From Prorocentrum cordatum (Eukaryota; Sar; Dinophyceae; Prorocentrales; Prorocentraceae), in contig CAUYUJ010011181.1 in the NCBI GenBank assembly GCA_963575745.1, positions 191,271 through 211,270 of the forward strand: 20,000 bases of DNA. Reading direction: 5' to 3'. A program made the position numbers and the translations under genes. The notes under the pieces are model-generated. The model saw nothing but the letters and a program-made list of their open reading frames with translations. It ran no database searches and was not told the DNA's origin. This document shows, piece by piece, positions 8,784 to 17,033 of the stretch. Positions within the stretch are counted from its first letter, which is position 1. Each line of letters begins with the position of its first letter.

Positions 8784-8826
8784 CGGGGCCCCGTATTGAA
8801 GAAGACGGAGCATCGGATCGTTGGGC

Positions 8827-9036
8827 AGGCCTTCCAGATGGGGCCGGAGTAGATGGGGTCGGAGGATCGCGCCGCATCGCTGATGCATCGCCGATGCATT
8901 GCCGCTGCGGCTCGATGTGGATCCCGATTCTCTCCACGACGATGTCGCCGATGATCGCCGACGTTGCTGTTGCATCGCCGATGCATCAGGGATGCGGCGT
9001 GACCCATCCACTCGGACTCCATGTGGGAGGGCTTCT
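8827..9036. mobile_element. MITE family B copy 1 (in the Roc intron)
   Basis: The left end (AGGCCTTCCAGATGGGGCCG, then GGAGTAGATGGGGTCGGAGG) pairs with the reverse complement of the right end (AAGCCCTCCCACATGGAGTC). The pairing continues inward through GCCGCATC(G/C)CTGATGCATCGG. The centre is full of GCATCGCCGATGC-type words. It matches the better-preserved element at 19541-19750 in length (210 bp), ends and interior. The right arm here is diverged, with a small deletion. Non-coding, non-autonomous. Confidence 0.75.
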
Positions 9037-9232
9037 ATTACGGCAGGCTCGCGTCGTGCTGACGAGGAAGCGATCCCGCCGCGGGCATTCAAGGTTGAAC
9101 GCCGCCAGTGGCCCAGAATCGGCCAGTATGGAACGATCTGGCGATGGGAAAGCGGCCGATCGTGCAAGGTTGACCGGTCCACGTGGTTTCAGAAATCAGC
9201 TCCTGGGTCGTCACGACGCGAACATTCCATAC
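9035..9232. mobile_element. Small TIR element, family C copy 2 (in the Roc intron)
   Basis: Diverged copy of 6486-6680. GGCTCGCGTCGTGCTGACG on the left pairs with CGTCACGACGCGAAC on the right. The interior shares GGGCATTCAAGGTTGAACGC, CCCAGAATCG, CGGCCGATCGT and CAAGGTTGA in the same order as copy 1. It abuts the family B element directly. Non-coding. Confidence 0.65.
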
Positions 9233-9353
9233 TTTGATCCTGGCCAGGCCGATTTGGGGCCCACGATTGGTGTATAGGTGATCTCGGGTCGAGGGTTTAC
9301 AGGCCCACCCCCAGTTGGAATGGGTCCCAGGGTTCCACAGGCCTCCTCAGATG

Positions 9354-9359
9354 GGACGA

Positions 9360-9401
<42 letters not shown>

Positions 9402-9548
9402 TGACGACGGCGACGACGGTGACGACGGCGACGACGATGGCGACGACAACGACGACAGCGACGATGCCGACGCCGACGCCGACGACAACGACGCCGACGC
9501 CGACGCCGACGCCGCCGACGCCGACGCCGACGCCGACGACGATGAAGA
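9354..9548. repeat. (GAC)n trinucleotide tract with variants
   Basis: About 195 bp of GAC triplets with GGC, GGT, GAT, AAC and GCC variants, grading from GACGACGAC into GCCGACGCC. It lies between coding pieces of the Roc domain, so it is probably intronic. Open frames through it (poly-Thr, poly-Ser, poly-Val) are artefacts of the period of three. Confidence 0.9.
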
Positions 9549-9713
9549 TGAAGACGACAAACCAGTCCACACCCACGGGGAGAGGAGCACCAGCACCTGC
9601 CACCACGCCACCCCCATAGGGCCGCGACCGCAGGGGGGTGGGAGGGGTGGCCGATCCCATTCGCGAGGCCTCCGCGAGGCTCACGGAGGTACCCATCCAG
9701 CAGGGGGGGCGAT

Positions 9714-9892
9714 CCCATTAGCATTAAGTCGGGCCTGTCCCTCTACAGGGGGAATTTTCAAAAGTAGTAACAAAAGTAGTCTGGGGACTATTTTTTGAAT
9801 ATTTTTGGGCATCTTTTGAGCATTTTCTTTGCAGTTTTCATTTTTCGCCCAAAATCCCCCTGTAGGGGGACACGCCCGACTTAACATTAACA
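9714..9892. mobile_element. MITE with ~40-bp TIRs (in the Roc intron)
   Basis: The left arm (CATTAAGTCGGGCCTGTCCC, continuing CTCTACAGGGGGAATTTT to about 9758) and the right arm from about 9850 are inverted copies. The reverse complement of the right arm reads AATGTTAAGTCGGGCGTGTC, then CCCCTACAGGGGGATTTT. There are only a few mismatches in about 40 bp, so this is the youngest-looking element in this intron apart from its neighbours' cores. The interior of about 90 bp is AT-rich (AATATTTTTGGGCATCTTTTG), in sharp contrast to its surroundings. No ORF. Confidence 0.85.
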
Positions 9893-9937
9893 CGGGGGGC
9901 GGGGCGGAGCCCTGGATTATGGTTGCTTCCCTCCCCA

Positions 9938-9964
9938 AGCCAGGCGGGCGTACGCACCCTGGCT
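9938..9964. repeat. Near-perfect 27-bp palindrome
   Basis: AGCCAGGCGGGCGTACG continues CACCCTGGCT, centred on GCGTACGC. Weaker pairing continues outward (CCCTCC at about 9930 against GGAGGG at about 9975). It may be the core of another foldback remnant lying just before the next Roco exon. Confidence 0.7.
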
Positions 9965-10084
9965 CTGGGCTGAAGGAGGGACCTGGCCAGGCATCGGTGT
10001 GGGTGCATGGTTGGCGCGCCCTCCTACCCCAGACCCGTCGCCGCCCCCACCCTGCGACAGCCGCTCCCTGCGCTGCTGCCGCAG

Positions 10085-11396
10085 GCGTGGCGCCACCACC
10101 GCCCCGGCAGCTCTGTCCGCAGCCCCTGGAGCGGCACCGCCGGCTGCCGCCGCAGCCGTCGCGGCCCCGCTCCCCACCACTGCTGCTGCGGGCGGCCCCG
10201 GCGCGGCGGCGGCAGGAGAAGCGGACGCCCCTGAGGCGGCAGCGGCGCCATCCAGCCCGCCACCAGCGGCCTCCAAGGACCTCGTTGTACGGTATGCTGC
10301 CGCGATGCAGCACCCGGATGCGAGCAAGCCGAAGCTTGTGTTCCGTGTGCAGGACACCGGAGGGCAGCCGGTCTTTGTGCAGCTAGTCGAGCGCCTCATG
10401 TCTTCCGCAGCAACAGTGTACATGGTGGTGTTCTCTATACCCAAGCTGCTGAACACGTTCCCCGCGCACTCCAAGAAGGTGACCGACCATCTCCTGGCAA
10501 TAGCAGCGTTCGCCCAAGACGCCCCACTGCTGTTGGTCGGCACGCGGAAGGGCGAGGCTTCTGAGGCCGAGCTGAAGAGCGTGAGCGACCAGCTGCGCCT
10601 GCACATTGAGCAGCACTGCCCTCCCTCCGTCGCCCGCATGGCCCTCGGTGGGCGGGGCGTCGACGGCATGTGCTTCTTCGCCGTGGAGAATTCCCAGGGC
10701 TACGCGGGCGACGATTCCATCCGCGAGCTGGTCCAGGCCTTGGAGCGCGCGGCCGCCAGTCTGCCCTCGATGAGGCAGCGCGTGCCGCTGGCGTGGCTGC
10801 AGGTCTACGACGCGCTGCGGCGCCTGTCGGAGCGCCAGCGTCACGTCCCGCTCGGCAGGGTCCGGGAGCTGGCGGAGGCCCACGGCATGCCCCACAGGGG
10901 GCTCACCCTGGAGCAGGAGGTCGCCTCGATGCTCCAGTTCTTCCACTCGCTGAACGCCGTCCTGTGGTGGGGGGACGTCCCGGACCTGGCAGGCCTTGTG
11001 ATCCTCGATCCGCAGTGGATGATCGACGCGGCCTCCTGCTTCATCCGAGACTTCGGGCTGCACGACCACACCGAAGGCTGGGAGAAGATGCGGCTCTTCG
11101 ACGAGAGGGCCAGGCGGGAGGAGCTCGCGGCATGGAAGGAGCTCACACAGGGCAGCGGCATCCTGCACAGGTGCGTGCTCGACATCCTCTGGCAGAGCCA
11201 GGACTTCTCGCAGCACCGGCAGGAGCTGCTGCTCCTCATGCGCCAGTTCGGCCTCCTCGTGCCCCTCCCCAACCGGGCCGACCAGTACCTGGTCCCCGCG
11301 CTGCTGGACCAGCTGGACCCCGCGATGGCGCACGCCCCAGCCTGGAGGGCGCTGCTGGATGCGCCCAAGCTCCTCGTCCACTTCGCAGGCCAGCCA
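10085..11396 (+). CDS. Roco protein, middle part: Roc G3/G4 and COR domain
   Basis: One open frame of about 1.3 kb, probably the longest exon. A possible acceptor, GCGCTGCTGCCGCAG, ends at 10084. An Ala/Pro linker is followed at about 10278 by KDLVVRYAAAMQ, then VFRVQDTGGQPVFVQLVERL. DTGGQ (10353-10367) is the G3 switch II motif of Roc. YMVVFSIPKLL and LLLVGTRKGE follow; the latter sits where the G4 specificity motif is expected but is not a usual THxD or NKxD. COR starts near 10778 with VPLAWLQVYDALRRLSERQ and a winged-helix-like part. It continues with LQFFHSLNAVLWWGD and LVILDPQWMIDAASCFI (about 10996-11044), a hallmark pattern of COR. The frame stays good to LLVHFAGQ, where a TIR element begins. 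Roc-COR proteins are dimeric GTPases. This part lacks the P-loop, which lies in the 5' piece. Confidence 0.85.
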
Positions 11397-11524
11397 CAAC
11401 TGGGGGAGCTGTGGTCCTTACCCCCCTGGGGGACCCATCGATTCCGACACCCCTCCCGAGAGATCGTCGATGCGATGGGTTCCCCCAAGGGGGGTAAGGA
11501 CCACAGCTCCCCCAGTTCTGGCTG
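11389..11524. mobile_element. Introner-like TIR element inside COR
   Basis: Left arm CCAGCCACAACTGGGGGAGC, then TGTGGTCCTTACCCCC; the right arm is its reverse complement, ending AGCTCCCCCAGTTCTGGCTGG at 11524, with about two mismatches in 45 bp. The centre of about 45 bp includes GACCCATCG / CGATGGGTT. It separates LLVHFAGQ from FWLVGFALAGQ, and the coding frame shifts across it (codons at positions 0 mod 3 before, 2 mod 3 after). It must therefore be removed for COR to be read through. Removal needs a length of 2 mod 3. No plain GT-AG pair that I tested gives this, so either the splice sites are unusual or the copy breaks the gene. Confidence 0.8.
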
Positions 11525-11704
11525 GTCGGCTTCGCGCTCGCGGGGCAGGGCCGCGCCGCGGGCGCGGTGGTCCTGGACGCCGCGGACCTCTCCGCGGGCT
11601 TCGCGCCCGCGGCCGTGTTCAGCAGGTTCTGCACCGCGGCCCTGGCCTGCGGCGCTGGGGCCGCGGAGGGGTGGGTCCTGCGCCAGGACCCACGAGCGGC
11701 GAAC
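11516..11704 (+). CDS. Roco protein: C-terminal end of COR
   Basis: A 63-codon piece reading FWLVGFALAGQGRAAG, then VVLDAADLSAGFAPAAVFSR and FCTAALACGAGAAEGWVL. The pattern of a hydrophobic strand, then FxPAxxFSRF, matches the end of COR domains, where a Pro-rich turn precedes an F(S)RL helix. It continues logically from LLVHFAGQ of the previous piece. Its 5' edge lies in the right arm of the TIR element and is not exact. Its 3' edge is set by GT at 11705, directly after a codon boundary (phase 0). Confidence 0.7.
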
Positions 11705-11995
11705 GTATCCACATCTGGCGACCGTATCCACATCCTCCTCTGTCTCTTGTTCCTGATCCTCCTCCCATTGTTCCCGATCCTCCTCCTCCTCCTTGCCTCC
11801 TGGCTGTCTTGATCACGAGCGGCGAACAGCACATCTCCGTATCCGCGCCCTCGCGATCTGGATTCCCGGGGCGCGATCCCGCGGTTACGCGGTCGCACGG
11901 AGACGTTCCGCGCGGGGCATCCTCGAAGAAACGACGTGTATCCGCGGGGTCGCGGCCCAGGGGCCCAGCCTGCGAGGCCGCGGATGCGGATTTAG
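11705..11995 (+). other. Probable phase-0 GT-AG intron
   Basis: 291 bp, a multiple of three, starting GTATCC and ending GCGGATTTAG, between codons that read ...RQDPRAAN and ISPTKDRALV.... Its first part contains a pyrimidine-rich block (TCCTCCTCCTCCTCC at about 11776). The 14-bp word CACGAGCGGCGAAC ends at the donor (11691-11704) and recurs at 11814-11827, directly before an AG. The first 123 bp therefore look like an insertion with a target-site duplication. Words such as CGTATCC(A/G)C recur through the rest. Confidence 0.65.
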
Positions 11996-12652
11996 ATCTC
12001 GCCCACGAAGGACAGGGCCCTCGTCACCTTCGGCCACCAGCCCACCGTCCTCGCCCACGACCCCAGCAGCTCGGGCATCTACCTGCATTTTGACGCGGGC
12101 CAGGGCGGCAGCAAGGGCATCGTTGTTGACTTCATCCGCGTCCTCCTGGCCGAGGACCTGTCGAGCTACCCGAACCTTACGGGCCGCGTGCTTGTCCCAC
12201 TGCCCGGCGACGCGGGCAAGTGGGTCAACTTGGAGGCGCTCCCGGGCGCCCCTGCCGAGTCGCTGCCCTCTCGCGACCTGAAGGAGGACCTCGGGTTCGA
12301 GTGGTTCACCACGAGCTGCGACTTCTTCTTCGTCCGGGCCGCCCGGCTCAAGGAGGCCTCGGACGCGGAGTTCCCAAGGGTGGTCACCCTGCAGGAGATG
12401 AGGTCCCGCTTCCCCGACTGGATTGAGCGCCGCACCATAGACTTCTACGGTGTGGTCAGGGGTGATTACCGAGAGCGGTACCTCGCAGTCAGCCACCGGT
12501 GGGAGGACCCCGAGCACCCAGACACGGCGAACGAGCAGCTCAAAGCCCTGAAGCGGTATCTCGTCGAGCACCCCGACATCGATTACGTTTTCTACGATTT
12601 CTTCTCGCTGCCCCAAGGCGGCCGGAAGAACCGGACCCTTGAGGACAATGCG
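11996..12652 (+). CDS. Roco protein: post-COR region and start of HET-like domain
   Basis: About 219 codons opening ISPTKDRALVTFGHQPTVLA, with an internal FDAGQGGSKGIVVDFIRVLL and FFVRAARLKEASDAEFPRV. The HET-like part begins at 12479 with YLAVSHRWEDPEHPD and continues to YVFYDFFSLPQGG (12584-12622) and RTLEDNA. SHRWE followed by a (W/F)YDxxxxPQ strand is the signature of a domain abundant in dinoflagellate proteins as I remember them, and it is reminiscent of fungal HET and TIR folds. The frame meets TAG at 12659, but the domain is unfinished there. Its continuation is at 16648, so I place the exon end near GCG 12650-12652. No clean GT donor is visible at that point. Confidence 0.7.
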
Positions 12653-12756
12653 GCATTCTAGCCAGCCGCCTGCGGCAAGTCCCGCCTCCGCGCCATCGCA
12701 GCAGCGCAGAAGGAAGGAGGTTTAATTCAAGTCCTCTTCCAGTTCAGCGCTCTTAA

Positions 12757-15158
12757 TGGACACACACACACACACGCCCTTGCACACGCTTGTGCACGCG
12801 CACGCACACGCACACGCACACGCACACGCACGGACACACACACACACACCCACACCCACACCCACACACACACACACACGCACACGCACACGCACACGCA
12901 CACGCACACGCACACGCACACGCACACGCACACGCACACGCACACGCACACGCACACGCACACGCACACACGCACACGCACACGCACACGCACACGCACA
13001 CGCACACGCACACGCACACGCACACGCACACGCACACGCACACGCACACGCACACGCACACGCACACGCACACGCACACGCACACGCACACGCACACGCA
13101 CACGCACACGCACACGCACACTCACACGCACACGCACACGCACACGTACACGTACACGTACACGTACACGTACACGTACACGTACACGTACACGTACACG
13201 TACACGTACACGTACACGTACACGTACACGTACACGTACACGTACACGCACACACACACACGCGCACGCACAAGCACCACACACACGCCCACGCACACGC
13301 GCACGCACACACACATGCACACGCACACACAGACGCAAACACAGACGGCACACACACATACACGCACTCACGCGCGCACGTACGCACGCACACCTGCACA
13401 CGCACACACCACACACACCACGCACACCACACACTCGAGTTTAGTGGGAGTGCGCAACAACATACACACGCACACACGCATACACACGCACACACACAAG
13501 CACACATACGCACACTCCCCTGCACGCCCCCATGCACACCCCCATGCACACCCCCACGCCCACGCCCACGCACACGCCCGCGCCCACGCACACACGCACA
13601 CCCCCACGCACACCCCAACGCACACCCACACGCACACCCCCACGCACACCCCCACGCACACGCCCACTCCCACCCCCACGCACAGCCCCATGCACACCCC
13701 CTGTACACCCCCATGCACAGCCCCACGCAAACCCCCACGCACACCCCCACGCACAGCCCCACGCACACCCCCACGCACACCCCCACGTACACGCCAATGC
13801 CCACGCCCACGCCCCCGCCCACGCCCACGCCCACGCCCACGCCCACGCCCGCGCCCGCGCCCGCGCCCACGCCGACGCCCACGCCCACGCCCAAGCCGAC
13901 GCGGACGCCCACGCCCACGCCCAGGAACACGCCCACGCCCACGCCCACGCACACGCACGCGCACACGCACACGCACACGCACACGCACACGCACACGCAC
14001 ACCCCCACGCACACGCACACGCACACGCACACGCACACGCACGAGCACGTACCTTCGCACACGCACACGCACACGCACTCGCACACGCACACGCACACGC
14101 ACACACACACGCGCACACGCACATGCACACGCACACGCACTCGCACCCGCACACGCCCATGCCCATGCCCCCGCCCCCGCCCACGCCCGCGCCCACACAC
14201 GCACACGCACACGCACACGCACACGCACCCGGACCCGCACCCGCACACGCACACGCACACGCACACCCCCACGCCCACGCACACGCACACGCACACGCAC
14301 ACGCATATGCACAATCATACGCACACGCGCAAGCGCACGCGCACGCGCACGCGCACGCGCACCCACCCACCCACCCACACATACACACCACACACCACAC
14401 ACACACACACATCACACACACACCACACACACATACGCATCACGCTCATGCACACGCACACCACACCACGGACCACACACACTCACACACCGCACGCACC
14501 ACACACACACACCACACACACACGCACACACACACACACACACGCACACACACGCACACACACGCTCACACGCACGCACACGCACGCACACGCACGCACC
14601 CACACGCACCCACACGCACGCACACACACGCACACACACGCACACGCACACGCACTCACGCACACGCGCACACGCAAACGCACACCCACACCCACACCCA
14701 CACCCACCTCCACACCCACACCCACACCCACACCCACACCCACACCCACCCACCCACACCCACACTCAACACACACAACACACACACACTCGCACGCACA
14801 CGCACACGCACACGTACACGCTCACGCCCACGCTCACCTACACGCTCTCACGCACGCACTCACACGCACACGCACACGCACACGCACACACGCACACCCG
14901 CACACACGCACACACGCACACACACAAACGCACACACGCACACACGCACACACACACACTCACACTCACATTCACCCTCAGGCTCACTCTCACACACACT
15001 CTCACACTCATTCTCACACACACGCACTCACAAACACATCAACACATACACACATACGCACATACACACATACACACATACACACATACACATACACATA
15101 CGCGGACACACACACACACACACACATATTCACACACATATTCACACACACACACACT
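12757..15158. repeat. 2.4-kb compound hexanucleotide repeat, (CACACG)n and variants
   Basis: Sub-blocks differ. From about 12874 to 13140 it is nearly pure CACACG or ACGCAC. From 13143 to 13250 it is about 17 units of TACACG. From 13530 to 13960 it is CCCACG/CACCCC-rich. From 14335 to 14365 it is GCACGC. From 14685 to 14760 it is CACACC. From 15040 to 15110 it is ACATAC. Most of it alternates strictly pyrimidine-purine. At 13436-13470 a unique island (GAGTTTAGTGGGAGTGCGCA) breaks the array. The very long open frames on both strands through it are artefacts of the period of six. Confidence 0.97.
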
Positions 15159-15855
15159 CCTTGTCCGACGCCTCGGGCTCCCCCTCTTCAGTGATCCTTT
15201 CGGCCCTTTGGAGGATTCATTGGGGGTCGGAAGGGCCTCTTGGGTCCCCGCTTGGGGGCCTTTGGGGTTTCTTCAGGGAGCCCATGGGGGGTTCCGGGAC
15301 CGTTTTGGGCGCGATGGTTATGCTGAACCCTCCTGAAGAGGCTTGGTTTGAATCATTTTGGGCCGCCTTGGCGGGTCTTGGGGCCGTCTTGGGAGTCCTG
15401 GTGGGCCGCCTCGGGGGCCCTCTCAGGCAGCCTTGGGAGCGTCTTGGTGCCGTCTTGGGGCCGCTGCGGTTTCGGGGACATGTTGAGGTTCTCGCAAGCT
15501 TCCCTGAGACGGTCGAGCAGATACAGCAAAATGGTTGCTAATTTTTTTCTGTATTTTTCTCACCCAGTCCTTCTTTTGGTTGGGCCCTGGCTTTGAATAA
15601 AGCGTTGCTGCTCCTATCCTCTCCCGCTACATCCCGCTCCCTGTCGCCCTCCTTTTCCTTGCTTCTTCTTCTTCTTCGCTTGTTTTCGAGTCCTCACATG
15701 ATGGGATCCCGATTTGAATCGAGCACAGCTGCTTCTCCCCTTCCTTATTCCGCCTCCTCCCCTCCTCGCTGCCGTCTCCTGCCACCCATATTTGTCGCTA
15801 CCCCTCGCTTCGCTTCGCTCCCTCTTCGCTTCTTACTGGCATCCCCTCCCTGAGT
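15159..15855. other. Intronic quasi-repeat block, no gene
   Basis: 15180-15470 is built from CTTGGGGGCC, GTCTTGGG and GGCCGCCT words, the same degenerate vocabulary as at 4750-4870 and 17260-17400. 15590-15850 is pyrimidine-rich (CTTCTTCTTCTTC, CTTCGCTTCGCTCC). AATAAA at 15596 is noted but not read as a polyadenylation signal. Confidence 0.45.
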
Positions 15856-16190
15856 GTTGCCAACTGCGCAACCGTCGCCGCTTTCGTGAGCTCCCGGGAG
15901 TTCCAGCGACGTAGCGCCCGATTCAGATCCGAATGAGATTTCGCTTCGGTGGGGGCTGCCAAGTGCGCCACCATCGCCACTTTCGCGAGCTCCTGGGATG
16001 TTCAGCGCAGTGGCACCCAATCTAGATCGCTTCCGTGGGTGCTGCCAAGTACGCAGCTGTCGTCGCTTTCGCGCGCTTCTGCGATATCCAGCGGAGTAGC
16101 ACGATGCAGATCCAAATCAGACTCCGCCTCTCTGGGCGCTGCCAAACTCGCAACTATCGCCACTTTCGTGGGTCCCTGCATGGTCGGTCT
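15856..16190. repeat. Degenerate 86-99 bp tandem repeat, about 3.5 units
   Basis: Units start at 15856, 15955, 16041 and 16138, each with G(T/C)TGCCAA(C/G)TxCGCxAC. Each continues with CGCC(A/G)CTTTCG(C/T)G and, in the first three units, with CAGCG(x)AGTxGCxC and an AGATC word. The units are well diverged, so it is an old array. It lies in the large intron. Confidence 0.8.
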
Positions 16191-16647
16191 AGCGGGATGA
16201 AGTCGTTCGTCTGCAATTCGTTTTCTGCCAGTTTCCTGAGGGCGAGCAGTGCACTTATTCCCCATGTGGTTCGCAGAAGAGTCAACGCGCCCTTTCAAAC
16301 TTTCATCTTTCTGCGTTGGCCGGTTTGCAGACCACTTGTTGTAGCTGGGGTGGGTACGTCCCTGTTTTATTGGCCTCGGGCCTCGCTGAAGTCTTATTTG
16401 TGCGTCTCTTAGGAGCTTCTTTGGACCTCTCGGTGAGGGATCTTGTAGCCTCTGCGGAAGCGTTGGGCCGCTATGGCTTGAACCGATATTGGGCAGCCGT
16501 CCAGTGGCCAGACAGGGCGCCGGAAAGCAGGACCAGGGGGAGCAGCGATTCTTTACATGGGTACGCGACCAATGCGGGGGGATCAACATCTGAAGTAACC
16601 TCACCAGACAGCTGCCGAGTACTCTAGCACTACACTGTCGCGGGAGC
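16191..16647. other. 3' end of the large intron
   Basis: No repeat or protein match is seen in this stretch. It ends AGTACTCTAG at 16627 and CGCGGGAG at 16646; either AG is a candidate acceptor. Confidence 0.4.
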
Positions 16648-16830
16648 GCGGTGGTGGACACAATGCTGGCCAACATGGTCTTTGTCTACCTCGGCGCTAG
16701 GGTCCTGGTGCTCCTGGACTACGCGTACATGGGCAGGTTCTGGACGCGCTTCGAGGCGTGGGTCGCCATGGCGTGCGCTTCGGTGGAGGGTCTGCAGCTG
16801 GAGGATCGGGACGGATGCAAGCGTGGAGGT
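16648..16830 (+). CDS. Roco protein: HET-like domain, second piece
   Basis: Reads VVDTMLANMVFVYLGARVLV, then LLDYAYMGRFWTRFEAWVAM and ACASVEGLQLEDRDG. The YLG..VLVLLD strand followed by (Y/S)RFWTxFEAW is the middle of the same domain whose beginning lies at 12479-12652. The frame is 1 mod 3, the same as the next piece. The 3' edge is uncertain: coding quality falls off at about 16820, just before a TIR element at 16841. Acidic and aromatic residues of RFWTRFEAW are the most conserved part as far as I remember. Confidence 0.7.
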
Positions 16831-16840
16831 CGGGAAGGGT

Positions 16841-17033
16841 CGGGCCGGGCGAAAGGGGGGGATTGGGAAAGGGGGGGTTACGAAATTTGCTGCATGCACC
16901 TGGTTTCGGCCTCACCGAGGGGCCCATTCCTCGATACATAGCCGCCTCCGGCGCCGGGAGGCGCCGGGAAAATGAGCTACGTGAGCTGATTCTCAACCCC
17001 CCCCTTTGCTATCCCCCCCTTTCGCCCGACCCG
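16841..17033. mobile_element. Introner-like TIR element in the third HET-domain intron
   Basis: Left arm CGGGCCGGGCGAAAGGGGGG, then ATTGGGAAAGGGGGGGTT; the right arm, reverse-complemented, reads CGGGTCGGGCGAAAGGGGGG, then ATAGCAAAGGGGGGGGTT. About 38-bp TIRs with roughly four differences enclose about 115 bp. The interior contains a short hairpin, CTCCGGCGCCGGGAGGCGCC. It starts within about 20 bp of the end of recognisable coding sequence. Confidence 0.85.

Larger units (their letters stand above)
12653..16647 (+). other. Probable ~4-kb intron inside the HET-like domain
   Basis: Joining ...RTLEDNA at 12652 to VVDTMLANMVFVYLG at 16651 gives a domain with the spacing expected between the PQG motif and the YLG motif. 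GCG is present on both sides (12650-12652 and 16648-16650), so the exact cut is ambiguous. The intron holds the 2.4-kb CACACG repeat, a quasi-repeat block and a 90-bp tandem repeat. Splice dinucleotides are not evidently canonical. Confidence 0.55.

Noticed and set aside
9278-9696. Threonine-, serine- or valine-rich ORFs over the GAC tract
   Set aside because: Products of a trinucleotide repeat; the three frames give homopolymer-like proteins with no domain.
12757-15158. CRISPR-like appearance of repeated units
   Set aside because: There are no spacers of regular length between identical repeats and no cas genes; the units are contiguous hexamers.
12722-15541. Very long open frames on both strands (up to about 850 codons, His-Thr or Cys-Val repeats)
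   Set aside because: They arise because a hexanucleotide repeat without stop codons stays open in all frames. Composition is that of the repeat, with no domain.
15596-15601. AATAAA as a polyadenylation signal
   Set aside because: It lies inside the proposed 4-kb intron, and to my knowledge dinoflagellates do not rely on this signal.
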